Shown here in pieces: positions 1 to 10,330 of a DNA stretch of 57,839 nt; within the stretch, counting starts at the first letter, position 1; every line of letters starts with the position of its first letter. Made by a program: the position numbers and the translations under genes. Under the pieces are notes generated by a model. That model did not search any database, was not told where the DNA came from, and saw only the letters and a program-made list of their open reading frames with translations. Source of the DNA: Chara braunii (Eukaryota > Streptophyta > Charophyceae > Charales > Characeae); contig BFEA01000025.1 of assembly GCA_003427395.1 (NCBI GenBank), forward strand, positions 736,479-794,317. Reading direction: 5' to 3'.

Positions 1-95
1 CGTGGGGAGCTGCGTTGTGCCATCTCGCTCCCCCCTTCTTCCTCCATCTCCATCTCTGTCACTAGCGGAGCACCACACCTGGTGGGTCCGCTACA
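1..95 (+). mobile_element. 3' end of a Ty3/gypsy LTR (partial)
   Basis: The first 95 bases match, in inverted orientation, the inner end of the LTR at 8935-9246, including the shared block around CACCTGGTGGGTCCGCTACA at the right end (position 95). Downstream there is no primer binding site: the next bases are GCAAAGGTAG, where the complete LTR has TGGTATCGGAGC. So this is either the 3' LTR of an element lying to the left of the window or a solo LTR. LINE-A begins immediately to the right. Confidence 0.7.
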
Positions 96-124
96 GCAAA
101 GGTAGGGACAAAAATTCGTTTACG

Positions 125-1355
125 ATGTCAGGAGCCGACAGGGCATCGTCCTCCGCAGCCCAGCCCCACTCCCCTCCTCTTCAGATTGAGCAACCCCCCT
201 CTCAACCCCCTGTGCAATCGACGACAATATCTGACGCAGAGAAACAGAGGATAAGGGGTATCCTCAGTGCTTGCTACTTGGATGGGATACTTCCTCGAAG
301 ATTGGCCCGGAATGGTCCTCCCAACACGGTGGAAGTGGGGGAGGACTATGTAAGGGTGACGATCAATCCGGAAGTACTCCGAATCCAAGTAGGCTGGCTC
401 AAACAACACGCAGTAACCATCCTGTATGGAAATGAAATGACGTCACTCCCGGTGGAAGTTAAAAAACGACTAGTAAGGATTTACGAAGACGGCTGGGCAT
501 CCAACTCGGTAATTAACGATCCACCAAAGAGAGGTTTGTTTCACAATGAGTATAAAAACTTAGTGACGTATGTTTCAGCACATGCACAAGTTGCAACATA
601 CATGCTGCGTAAAGGGTGTGATGATGTAACTTTAGGTGGGAAAACGTACACGCTTACCTTCCAACCTTGGATGAATGATTTTCAATTGCATGAGTGGAGG
701 GAGGCGATGCGTTTCAATTATTTTTGGATCAAGTGTTTAAACTTCGCAGGCCCCGATTTCTGCGATGCCGCAAATAGAAAGCGCGGTGGAAGATGCTTTT
801 GGACAAATCCTAAAATCCTACCCGGCTTTCAATGATCCCAACTCCCCGGAATTGTTGAATATTAGATTTGACCTGGTGTCCTCGGCAAGACTGCGCTTCA
901 AACCTTGGCTATGCGTGGACCTGGCCGAGCACGGGTATTTGGAATTGGAGGTCATTGGGGCGGACACACCATGGTGTTCCGCCTGTAGACAGTTCTACCG
1001 TTTTGCAGGGGACCCGACATGCCCAAAAAACAAAAATCAAAATTTTAAGGGGCAGGAAGGGCAAAATGGAGCTCGTAAAGGACCGGGAGGGGGAGGGAAG
1101 AAGGAAAAAGGGAAAAGCAGGCAGGAAGAGGGTTCTGGTGATGGAGGAAGTTTGAAAAAAGAGGTAGATAAGGAGAAGGAGCCAGGGAAGGAGACAAAAA
1201 AAGGAAAATCACCAGAAAGGGAAGACGGAAAAGGGGGAGGAGATCAGGGAGGAAAGAAAACCCGGTCAGAAGAATGGAAACGGCCGGGGACAAGGAGAAA
1301 AGTCAAACTAGCAGGAAAGAGAAAGGCAATCTTGGGAAGAAGCGAAGAGTGGTAG
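125..1355 (+). pseudogene. LINE-A ORF1, N-terminal domain with zinc knuckle (frameshifted)
   Basis: The ATG at 125 opens a frame (MSGADRASS...) read to about 745-765, after which homology continues in another frame to a stop at 1353. It is the counterpart of LINE-B ORF1 (20715-21707): both contain a block with F-x-PWM followed by a charged helix, and end in a cysteine motif, here CSACRQFYRFAGDPTC. In LINE-B the spacing is C-x2-C-x4-H-x6-C; here the histidine position is Arg. After the knuckle the protein becomes Lys/Glu/Gly-rich. ORF1 proteins of LINEs bind their own RNA; the zinc knuckle supports that role here, but the N-terminal domain is not one I can name. Confidence 0.7.
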
Positions 1356-1800
1356 GGAGGAAGCAGTTGAAGAAGGTATACCGACTAGTGCAAAGAGATG
1401 TGGTTAAAGGAAAGGAGGATACCCTGAAGGACACAGAGATGGAAGTGGCCACATGGGAAGTGGAAGGAGTAGAAAAGGAGAAAGAACGGTTGGTGGAAGT
1501 CAGCAGGCAGGGAGGTGGCAAAGACACAATACCAGGGTTTGTTGAAGAAGAAGGAATGATCGTTCCCTCAGATGCATAGGGGAAAGAAAAAGAAACCGTC
1601 CCCCCCCCCCCTCCCCCACACCCCGCTGTGCCAACCGGAATGGGAGAGGGAGACGGAGGGCTATTAGGGGAAAGGGAAACAAATAAGGAAAGAACTCCGA
1701 CTTCCCTCCTAATTCAGGAGACTCAAACGGAGGGGGAAAAACGGGGGCGGGATGAAGGGGAGGCACAAAGAATGAAAGAAGGGGCAGAAGAGCAATCCCC

Positions 1801-1843
<43 letters not shown>

Positions 1844-2659
1844 TGTGGGAGATAACAGCGAGAATTCAACGAGGAAAGGGGAGGTAAGGGAGCACGATCA
1901 GAATCAGAATCAGAATCAGAAAGAAGTTTCAGAATCTTCGGACGAGGATATATCGGACGAGGATACTTCGGATTCCTCCGAAGAAGATTGGAAAAGCCCC
2001 AAAGTAGGATGGGATGAAGATGATGAGGACGATGAAGGAGAGGGAGGAAAAGGGGAGGAAGATGATTAGGGCGCGAACGATGAAGTCAAAGGTTGGGGAA
2101 TCGTTTCAGACGAGGAAGAAGAGGAAGAACAGGCGGAAGAGGAATTCCTGGGGTTGGTGGGAAAGGCGTTGTCAGGCGAAGAAAGAGTGGAGGACAAGGG
2201 CAGTGAGGGAAAGGGAATCGGAGATATAGAAAATTCTACAAGCTTGATGACACCAGAACCCCCGGAAAAACCGGTACTTAGAAATTTTAAAGTTTACACT
2301 AATAATTCCTTTGTGCTCACTGCAGAGAAGCCCAGTCCTGAGTCAAGTACTCAGCGACAAACACAAGCCGAAGCAAAAGGGACTGACCAAAGTCATGGGA
2401 AAGAGTTGGGTGTGGTCTCGTACTTGGGAGACGGTGGAGATAAAGGGAAAGTTTTTCTACATACGGATATATTCTCCCAAGCAGATGAAAGGGGTGGACT
2501 AGCGTCTCCCTCTAAAAGGAACAAAAGGAACGACACCTCTGGGTGGGTACAACGATGAATCCAACCTAGGGCCCCCAAAACAAGGGAAACCCAGACGAGG
2601 AATTGAAGGGCCGAAAACGGACACTGCTGTACAGAACCCTGAGAAGGGAGTTGTCGGTG
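1356..2659 (+). other. LINE-A ORF1 low-complexity linker, with poly(C) tract
   Basis: Purine-rich sequence that can encode Lys/Glu/Asp/Ser-rich peptide in several frames, for example an acidic SSDEDISDEDTSDSSEED stretch near 1940-1990. It joins the ORF1 N-terminal domain to the C-terminal domain. A C homopolymer (about 1797-1843) lies inside and is likely both a replication-slippage site and a sequencing-uncertain site. LINE-B has a Pro-rich linker in the same place. No independent gene is visible. Confidence 0.55.
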
Positions 2660-3198
2660 GCAGGACCAATGAGAACTATCACAAGAGCAATAAAGGATAG
2701 TGGTCCCGCCAAGAGGAGGCAAATGACCTTACAAAAAGGCATGTATTTAGTCACATGGGAATAGTGACCCGCATTCCAGCGATTAAAATGAATAGACACC
2801 TGTCCACAGCGAGTGAGAAACCAACTGTGATTTTTCACTTTGCTGTGTTGGGATTGAAATCAATAAATGACTCGTTCGAGAAATGGTGTGAATTGCGGGT
2901 CCACTGGATTCCACTATTGGACTTGATGGGCAATAATGAAAATATCGTGACAACCTTGCACTTACCGGATGGGAGGTTGGGCTTGAAATTCATGGATTGG
3001 ATAAAACACCAGAATGTTCAGGAACTATTAAAAGAAGAATTACTGACAAAATGGTTGCAGACAATAAAAGCAGGTGGTGGTGGTAATAGGAAGGATCAGG
3101 GCAAGGGTAAAACAGGATCCCTGCCCCCAAACCCCCCTATTGCGAGTAGCCGTATCCAACAAGACGGCGGGATGAGACCTGATGGTCCAACCGCCTAA
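2660..3198 (+). pseudogene. LINE-A ORF1, C-terminal domain
   Basis: The open frame 2755-3198 ends at TAA 3196-3198. It aligns by eye with the end of the LINE-B ORF1 frame (17591-18520): LINE-A has FHFAVLGLKS...VHWIPLLDL...LLKEELLTKW where LINE-B has WHFSIGVIDVKI...VEWLPSTWLA...TKLLAEF. A weaker match continues upstream in another frame (about 2660-2750), so a frameshift is likely. The domain sits directly before ORF2, and its stop overlaps the ORF2 ATG by 17 nt. I do not recognise a named family; since two divergent LINEs keep it, it is probably a functional part of ORF1p. Confidence 0.6.
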
Positions 3199-4735
3199 AC
3201 TACAGATAGCAACCTGGAACATAAGAGGATTAGGAGATATGAACAAAAAGTACAAACGTGCCAGATTAAGAAAATTGATGCATTCGGCAAAAGTACAAAT
3301 ACTGGGCTTGCAGGAGACAAAGCTCAACAGTAGGAAAATAAGGAAAATAGAATCCCGATGGGAAGGCCCACAAGTATGGGCCCCCGCTGATGGATCTTGC
3401 GGGGGAGTGACTATTCTTATAGACAAGAATCTGGAAGTGTACCCCCTGGATTCATATGCGGACCCAAGTGGCCGAATCGCTTGGATTCAATTTCTGTATC
3501 AGAGTGAAGAATGGGCAGTGATGACGATCTATGCCCCAGTGGAACTACACCTACGGGTGGATTTCTTAGCAGATCTGCCAAGATACATACCGGATACCGA
3601 GAACCAAATAATTTTGGGGGATTGGAACACGATCCTAATCCCAGGACTGGATTCACTGTCTAGATACCCAACCAGAGCGGAAGGAGAGATGCTAAATGAA
3701 CTAATTGACAGTCAAGCTCTGGTGGACGTATATAGAACGCTTAACCAGACTCAAGTGGTTACTCTTGGTATGGGCCCAAACCACCGAAACATATAATGGG
3801 ACCCAGAAGTCGGTTAGATCTCATTTTAGCAAGAGGGGCCCCGTGGGACAGATGCTGCTGGGCAGATGTCCAAGAAAGCTCCTCTCTGTCACATCACTGC
3901 CCGGTTTTGATGGACGTGGTAGCCAGGGATATAATAGAGAAAGCCAGACCTCCTTTTCGGTTGAATGTGAATTTGTTGAAAGATGAGGGGATCAAAACGT
4001 GGGTAATATACCAAATGACTAAATAGAATCAAGCAAAATATCTGTTCGAGAATGATGCAGAATGGGCAGAGGGAGGTATCCAAATAGTGCGTGCGGCCCT
4101 AATGAACTTTTCACGTATGAAAGCGGCTAATAAATCCTGGAAGGAAAAACAACTTAAACAAATGATAGCCAAAGCAGAGGAAAATATGGGGAAACATCCC
4201 TTCTCTGACTACTATTGGTCAGAAAAGAGAAGTGCTGCACTACTGGAGATAGAAGCCCTGGAGATACAGGCCCAAGCAGACTGGCTGGAATGGTTGAATA
4301 TTCAGGGAATCGTAGGATGTGATAGAATGACAAAAATATCATTTAGAACATTGTTGCTAAGACAATCTAGAGGCTTGATTAGAGAACTAGCCCACCCATT
4401 CTCAATCGAAGAAGTGACAGCGTCGGATACGGAACAATGTGCGTACATGCGTTTGAGTATTTTGGCGACATTGTATCCACAAGAAGGCCTTTTGACACCA
4501 CTGAGACGGATCTCTCAGAAGGGAACCCCTTTTACGATTTGTCTAGAGTACAACTCCCACCTGGGGCCGCACAGATGTTGGATAATCCTTTTTCTATGGC
4601 GGAACTGCAAACAGCAGCCAAAAGAATGGCAAAAGGGAAAAGCCCAGGGACAGATGGACTCCCGGTGGAATTATTTACAGAATGCTGGAAGGGTTTTGGC
4701 CCATTCCTGTGTGAGGTGTATAATAACATAAGAAA
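3182..4735 (+). pseudogene. LINE-A ORF2 5' part: APE endonuclease and start of RT
   Basis: The ATG at 3182 gives a frame with APE-type endonuclease motifs in order: TWNIRGLG, the catalytic-Glu motif LQETKL, a TIYAP motif, GDWN (family GDFN), then in a shifted frame SRLDLIL and SHHCPV. The last motif is normally S-D-H-x-P, so the Asp is replaced by His, which should cripple catalysis. Further on, 4087-4731 carries the helical linker and 4580-4735 the first RT block (AKGKSPGTDGLPVELF, then LCEVYNN). Frameshifts lie near 3780, 4020 and 4430. The frame stops abruptly where the gypsy insert begins. The product would have nicked target DNA and primed reverse transcription in the nucleus. Confidence 0.85.
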
Positions 4736-4740
4736 CACAG

Positions 4741-6787
4741 AGCACGACGCTGACGAGAAAGGTCTGCGTAGTGGCGGTCGAGGGCGGTAGTGTAAGGGCA
4801 CCGCGAGGAGGTATGACCGTCCACGCGGCAACACAAACACCCACGCCGGCCCGGAATAGCCGCGCGCTCCTCAGNGGAAAGGACACCACGAGGAGGGACG
4901 AAGCCCTGAGGGAGGTCCTCCTGAGGGACCTCGGGGGGCGACACGCCAGCGTGACCGGGGCGGCTGCGTGCCCGAGAGAGGGTGAAGAGCGCGAGCTGAA
5001 TGCGCTCAGCTACAGGGAGGGTAGAGTCCTCCAAGTGATACAGGACGACCTCGCAGAGATCGAGGTCGTCGCTGTGGTCGCCCTCAGGTGACAGTGGGGC
5101 AACAACGTCCTGCTCACCATACTCCAGCGCACTGAAGCGGCACGAGAAGTGGCGGCCCTGTTGCGTGGAACGGCGGGGGCGACCGTGGAAAGGGGAACGG
5201 CGCTGGGAAGTGCCGTGAGAGGAGGAGGAGGCGTAGCTCGTGCGCTGGGGCTGGGAGGAGGAGGCGGGGTGAAGCCGGGCTCGCATACGCTGGTGGTTCC
5301 TAGCGACCTCGTAAGCCTGTGGGGCCGATGTGAACTCGTACCGCCATAGCTCGGAGCGGTACTCGAGCGGAAGGCTGGCCAAAAAACGATCGATAAGGGC
5401 AACCTCAGGGAGGAACGCCACGTCGCAAAGAAGGCGGGCGTCCTGAAAGACCTGGATGTGGCGATCCAGGCCGGCAACGCCACCAGAGCCGGACCAGCGT
5501 GTAGTGCCGACATGCTCGAAGGCGTCAGTCATGTCGTATCGGGCTCCGAAGCGATCCTCGAGGAATGCCTGGAAATCCACGAAGGTCGGAGTCCGACCCT
5601 CACGAAGGGAGTAGGCATAGAAATTCTCCCAGGCCTCGAAAGAACCGCCATGCAGGCGTGTGGAGAGGTGACCCACCCACGTCTCGGGTGTAGCGCCCAC
5701 GAGCTGGAGTGTGCGGGTGGCAGACTGCAGCCACCGAGACACACGTATGCTTGTACCGTCATACAAGGCAATGTCTGACAAGCGGATGAGTGGGGCGCCA
5801 CCGTTTTGGCGGCGAGGGGATCGAGGGGCGGAGGCCTGTGCCTCGGTTGAGTAAGTCGGCGCAGGTCCTGGAGAAAGGGGCGCAGCTGACTGTGCGCCCG
5901 GGCCGCATGGGGGACCGGCGGTGGCAACAGTGGCAGGCTGCGAGGGTGCTGCGGTAGAAGAGGTCGCAGCAACCGCGGGAGTAGGAAGAAGGTAGGAAGG
6001 AGTTGTATAGGGTGCAGGGCGCGGAAAGCGAGCCTGCATGGGAGGAAGGGTAGAGGAGGTAGGGGGTGCGCCCGACGGCGCGGCCACCTGTGAGGGTGGG
6101 GGTGGCTGAAGGCGTAAGAGGGCGAGGTCGGCCCGGAGCTGGGCAATCTCGTCCATGAGACCTCGAACGTAGGTCGATCGAGGGGTGGCAGGAGGAAGAG
6201 TGGAGGGGGTGGACGCACAAGCGGCGCGGGGCATCCCAGAGGGGGGAGAGCCAGGTGGCGCTGCGGTCGTGCGAAGGGGAGGGAGAAGTGGGGCACCCGG
6301 AAAAGCTGAGACCATGGTAGTGGGTTGTTGTACCGTGGCCGTCGTGACCGGGATCTGGGCCGATGCGCCCGTAGACTGAGGGGGGGCCTGGCTCGTGGCG
6401 GCCGTCGTGCTAGGGGCGTGGACAGTCACCAAGATGGCCGGGTCAGGGGCAACGGAGGAAGAAGTTCCACCGTGGCCCCCCTGTCGGGGCCTGTCGGGGG
6501 ACGGGGGTCCCAGACTGGGAGCCAGGAGATGACGGACACGCAACGTCTTGGAGTTGCTGCATGCTGGCGGCAAGGGTCGCCACCTGCGCCTGTAAGGGCG
6601 CGAGGGTCACGAGTTGCGCCTGGATGGGCGCAAGGGTCGCGAGTTGCGCCTAGATGGGCGCAAGGAGGGAGGTGAGGAGGGTGTGTAGATCCCCTTGGGG
6701 CTGATGGCCCTGGTCCACCGGCACGGGTGTGGAGCCCGATGCCGTGGTCATCCCCGTGTCGGCGGCGTGTGACGCACCGTCGGCCAT
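4741..6787 (-). pseudogene. gag of gypsy element D (broken)
   Basis: The best start is ATG 6787 (MADGASHAADTG). The N-terminus holds a short tandem of APIQAQLATL-like decapeptides (coiled-coil-like; 30-bp minisatellite 6590-6662) in which one CAG has become TAG (6650-6652). A frameshift near 6480-6500 leads into the long remaining frame: Pro/Ala/Ser-rich linker, then a retrotransposon capsid-like domain (RWLQSATRTLQLVG ... FVDFQAFLEDRFGARY ... ALIDRFLASLPLEYR), a basic stretch, and a canonical CCHC zinc knuckle CLCCRVDGHTSSRC (C-x2-C-x4-H-x4-C) about 30 codons before the break. Gag packages the element RNA into cytoplasmic particles; this copy cannot be expressed intact. Confidence 0.8.
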
Positions 6788-6967
6788 GGGTAGATGACGG
6801 ACCGGACTGGAGGGGGCCATAAGAGGTCCGCGTGAGTGGAGGGCGTAGGGGGAAGTCCGCGGTAGAAAGCGGCGAACGGCGCTAGCAAGGCTAGCACGGG
6901 CGCCGTCAAAGGGGGAGGGGTGGTTCGGGTCCAGGGTGCCCGAAGAGGACGGGGAAGTTTGGGAGCT

Positions 6968-7035
6968 TGAGGAACCCTAAACCCTATTAAAACCCTAAGA
7001 AAACCCTAACCGAGGTTTAAGTGGTTAGGGTAGGG
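6968..7035. repeat. Degenerate telomere-type repeats (CCCTAAA-like)
   Basis: The sequence reads ACCCTAAACCCTA, then AAACCCTAAG, AAAACCCTAACC, followed by GGTTAGGGTAGGG in opposite sense. At least four CCCTAA units face one or two TTAGGG units. The plant telomere unit is CCCTAAA/TTTAGGG. Only 68 bp, inside a retroelement leader, so it is not a chromosome end. Confidence 0.45.
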
Positions 7036-7218
7036 TACCGGTGACCTAATCAAGAAAGTAAAATAGCAAGCATAGGGGGCGGGACGGGAGAAAAATAAAT
7101 AAACAGCGAGATTTTGAGAGAAAATAAAAATAAATAAAAAAATAAATAAATAATAAAAATAATTAAAGAAATAAGTAAAGAGATGTGAAGGAAAACAATA
7201 TTTATTTTTTTGAAAATT

Positions 7219-7525
7219 TCGGCAGCATTTCCCTACCCCCCACGGGGTCAAGAATATGCCAAGGGAAAAGGAGAGACCAAGGTGAGCACACTAGGGATGC
7301 CGCAAATAATATTAAAAAAAAAAAATTCAAAAAATAAATAAAGAAATAATGAACAAATAAATAAGTAAATGAGTGTGTGAGGAGGTGGGGAGAAATGGGT
7401 TATCTGATTTTTCAAAAATTTTGGCAGCATTTCGTTACCCCCATGGGGTCGAAGTGTGTCGAAAAGACTAAGTAAGAGAAAATCAGAAAATTTCGGCAGC
7501 ACTTCGTTACCCCCACGGGGTCAAA
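7219..7525 (-). repeat. Three copies of GAARTGCTGCCGAAATTT motif
   Basis: On the plus strand the block AAATTTCGGCAGCACTTC and close variants occurs near 7215, 7417 and 7488, each followed by a run of C and CACGGGGTC or CATGGGGTC. In the sense of element D this reads GAAGTGCTGCCGAAATTT. The same motif in the same sense relative to gag recurs three times at 36489-36775 ahead of gypsy element A. Confidence 0.7.
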
Positions 7526-7547
7526 ACGTGTGCCGAGAGCAAGAAAG

Positions 7548-7780
7548 GCTAACAACTAATCAGATTTAGGATTGCCGCCAAGAAATTCGAATTTTCAGAA
7601 TAAATAAAACTAAATAAAATAAATTAGAAAATAAGAAAAGAGGGTGGGGAAGAAGATGAGAAAACTAACAACTAATCAGATTTAGGGTTGCCGTAGAGAA
7701 AATCGAATTTTCAGAATAAATAGAAAAATAAATGAAATGAATCAGAAAATCAGAAAAGAGGGTGGGAAAGAAGAGATTTC
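7548..7780. repeat. 117-bp direct duplication
   Basis: The segment starting CTAACAACTAATCAGATTTA (near 7552) recurs near 7669 at about 117 bp spacing. Both copies continue through GAATTTTCAGAATAAAT and end in AGAAAAGAGGGTGGG. Confidence 0.7.
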
Positions 7781-8544
7781 AAATTTTTGGAAAAGAGAAA
7801 AAATAAATCAAGAGAGAGGTGGAAAAAAGAAAAACAGAAAAATTTTCGAAGTAGGGGGGAAGGGGAATGAAAAGTAAGGGAGAAAAGAAAGAAATAGGTG
7901 GGGGGAGAGAAAAAGATGAAGTGGGAAGTAGGGGCGGATGGTGTGGTGGTAGTTGGGGGAGAGGAGGGATGGGGAAAGGTGGACAGGGATCAAGAGGCAA
8001 AGAGAAAAGAAGGAGGAAGAAAAGAAAAAAAATAAAGAAAGGAGAGTAAAAGACTGGGTGTTGGGAGAAAGGTGGGATGGGGAAAATAAAAGGAGGAGAG
8101 AAAAAATGCAGTAGAAGGTGGGGGAAAGAGAAGGGGTGAATAAGAGGAGAGAGGAGAGGTAGGGAGAGTGGGTTAGTAGAGGGAGAGGGGAGAAGGGAGT
8201 GATACCTGGCCTTTGGTGTCTCCAAGGGCAAAAGGTACACCAAGACCGGGAGGGTCTTGGCCTTCACTGCAGCAAGCCAGCTGCAGGGGAAAGGGGGCTG
8301 AGATCTTCATCAGCCCCTAGCAGCAACTGTTCTGCAGATGTGCAGATCTAGGGTCTGCTGTGTGAGCAGACCCTCACAACTGTAGAGCATCCCCCTAAGC
8401 AGGGGGGTCTTCCGTTCCAGCACCAGCTGCCACGTGGCAGGGCAGATGGCCACGTACCCAGCCAACAGCAGCCAACGGCGGGGGGGGGGGGGGGGTAAAT
8501 AGCCAGCACGACACCTCTTTAACACGAGCGTGCCGTGTTACAAC

Positions 8545-8660
8545 ACCATGTACACTCTATGGCGAGTGTGTTAGCGGGGTGCTTACGCACACGCATGGCA
8601 CAGCAGCCACCTGGGTTCAAACCCCAACAGCAGCAGTTGCATCTCGAATTTTGATAATAT
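8545..8660 (+). repeat. Possible tRNA-derived SINE / Pol III internal promoter
   Basis: GGTTCAAACCC (about 8613-8623) fits the box B consensus of tRNA genes exactly. About 50 nt upstream, TGGCGAGTGTGTTAGCGG resembles a tRNA D-arm with a poor box A. No complete cloverleaf can be folded by eye (no matching acceptor stem), and the following AT-rich stretch could be a SINE body. It lies in the leader of element D on the opposite strand. Confidence 0.3.
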
Positions 8661-8920
8661 AAATTCGGGAGCGGGGCGGGCCAGGGCAGCGGGGCCGCAT
8701 GCGGCGGCCTTGGCCTTGGCGATTGCGCGCACGCGCTCGTGGTGGCACCTCCCTTTTTTGCCACGTGTCACCTGCAGCATGCGCCACTTTTCTCCCTCGT
8801 TTTCGCTGCGAAATACCCGAAAAACACCGAAAAAACCCGTTGTCGGGTTTTGCTGCTTTTCTGCCTGTGCGGGCTGTTGCCCAGCTGTACGGGGTGGTGG
8901 GAGGGAGCGGGGATCGTTCC

Positions 8921-8933
8921 CGCTCCGATACCA
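8921..8933 (-). promoter_or_regulatory. Primer binding site, tRNA-iMet type
   Basis: On the minus strand the bases are TGGTATCGGAGCG, one nucleotide after the LTR end. The plant PBS complementary to the 3' end of initiator tRNA-Met is TGGTATCAGAGC, so 11 of 12 positions match. This fixes the orientation of element D and identifies 8935-9246 as its 5' LTR. Confidence 0.8.
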
Positions 8934-8934
8934 A

Positions 8935-9246
8935 TGTAGCGGACCCACCAGGTATGGTGCTCTGCTAGTGGTAGAAATGGAGACGGAGGAAGAAGGGGGA
9001 GCAAGATGACGCACATCTCAGCTCCCACGCAGGACTCCAACGCACGTACTCCAGAAATGTGCAAGTGAAGAATGAGCCTGAAAACAGACAATGGTTGGGG
9101 TATACCCCAGCGGATTGAAGAGACTGGACTGGACTGGCTGGTACCGACAGAGGTACCGGCCTGGACTGGCCTACCCCGAATACAACACAGGCCTGTGAGA
9201 ACAGGCCAAGGGGTTGGTCTCATAGGCCAACCCGAGGTCCGTTACA
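8935..9246 (-). mobile_element. 5' LTR of gypsy element D (312 bp)
   Basis: Read on the minus strand the LTR begins TGTAACGGACC (9246) and ends GGTCCGCTACA (8935): TG...CA ends within an 11-bp near-perfect inverted repeat. The PBS follows after one base. A related LTR end lies at 1-95 in opposite orientation. The outer end abuts LINE-A RT codons, marking the insertion point. Confidence 0.8.
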
Positions 9247-10330
9247 CAATATCTGTTCTTAACGTGGTGTATAAGATATTGGCAAAGGCTCAGGCCATAA
9301 GGCTTGCTGAATTTCTTCCTAATTTAATTGGCCCAGATCAGGGGGCTTTCGTAAAAGGCCGGACTATCTTTGATAATATAATGACCACCCTACAGACTTT
9401 GGAGGTAATTGCCTCTGAGACGCGGGATATCGCAGTCCTTCTCGTAGACATGGAGAAGGCATATGACAAAGTAGGATGGTCATTTGTACTAACGACACTC
9501 AAGAGAATGGGTTTTGGACCACAGTTCATTACGTGTGTTAAAGCAATGTATGTAGAGGCCTCATCAGCGATACTAGTGAATGGGAGACTGTCTAAGGAAT
9601 TCAAACTAACAGGCTCCCTAAGACAAGGGTGCCCTCTCGCTCCGTTACTGTTCGTGATCCAGTTGGAGGTATTGTTGGATAATATAAGATTTAACCCAAG
9701 GATTAGAGGACTTGACCTCCCCCCAACAATTCATTGGAAGGGGGGGGCAATAGCGGACGATTTGACAATAGCATGCGAAAATGATCAGTCGTCCTTACAG
9801 GAATTAAGACGGATACTAGATGAGTACTGTTTACTATCGGAGACCACGATAAACTGGAATAAATCAGTATTCCTTCTCCCCCCCTCATATACTCTACAGG
9901 TAAATTGGGGTCTCAGACAAGTACCTGCAGAAAGCTCAGAAAGACTGTTGGGAGTGCAAGTTTCTATTTCAAATTGTGCAGCAACGCAGGACAAGATCCT
10001 ACTGGACAAGGTTAGTGCAAGAGTACACGGTTGGGTAAGAAACCACAAGCTGTCCTTGTTTGGCCGAACCCTGGTACTTACGGCATCGGCCTTCTCGATC
10101 CTATGGTTCCCGCTCAGGGTACACTAGCTGGGAGACAAGACCTACTCCAGCATCAAGAGGATTGCGGCTCGATACCTGTGGAAACCCTCGGCGGAACAGG
10201 AAGATGGATTCATTATTAAAATTGTCTGGGATACGATTTGCTTGCCACGATCTAAGGGTGGTTTAAGCCTGCTTGACCCAAGGGACCAAAATATTGCCTT
10301 ACTGACGAAATGGGTGATTCAAGCAACAAT
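9247..10330 (+). pseudogene. LINE-A ORF2, reverse transcriptase core
   Basis: The frame up to 10127 contains the RT core: ISVLNVVYKILAK, DQGAFVKGR, VDMEKAYDKV (palm Asp), LRQGCPLAPLLF, and the catalytic box as AIADDLTIA, followed by INWNKS and a RLLGV motif. It corresponds block by block to LINE-B. The catalytic box reads I-A-D-D instead of the usual Y/F-A-D-D; LINE-B shares this. The frame shifts near 10060-10130 and again near 10240, where GGLSLLDPRDQNIALLTKW matches LINE-B GGLGIIDPYRQNLALLTKW, and is then cut by the foldback insert. The codons before ISVLNV were lost at the gypsy insertion. Confidence 0.88.

Larger units (their letters stand above)
6788..8920 (-). other. Untranslated leader of gypsy element D
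   Basis: Between PBS and gag there are 2.1 kb with no convincing coding frame. On the plus strand it is very purine-rich (7600-8200). It contains telomere-like units (6968-7035), three copies of a CGGCAGC motif (7219-7525), a 117-bp direct duplication (7548-7780), and a tRNA-like box A/B sequence (8545-8660). Long frames on its opposite strand are low-complexity artefacts. Confidence 0.6.
4735..9246 (-). mobile_element. Ty3/gypsy element D, truncated, inserted in LINE-A ORF2
   Basis: Minus-strand LTR retrotransposon with, in its own 5' to 3' order: LTR (9246-8935), tRNA-iMet-type PBS (8933-8921), a 2.1-kb leader, and a gag pseudogene (6787-4741). It ends abruptly inside gag after the CCHC knuckle; protease, RT, integrase and the 3' LTR are missing. 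At the right edge the LTR terminus lies directly against LINE-A RT codons (ISVLNVVYK). At the left edge about 35-40 RT codons of LINE-A are missing by comparison with LINE-B. A deletion therefore removed the 3' half of the element plus flanking LINE sequence. Confidence 0.8.

Noticed and set aside
5149-6675. Open frames on the plus strand and in other minus frames across element D gag
   Set aside because: Shadows of the GC-rich gag frame, which alone carries capsid and CCHC motifs.
9248-9262. TATCTGTTCTTA looks like the continuation of U2 snRNA
   Set aside because: It encodes the conserved LINE RT residues ISVLN in frame; a 12-nt match is coincidence.
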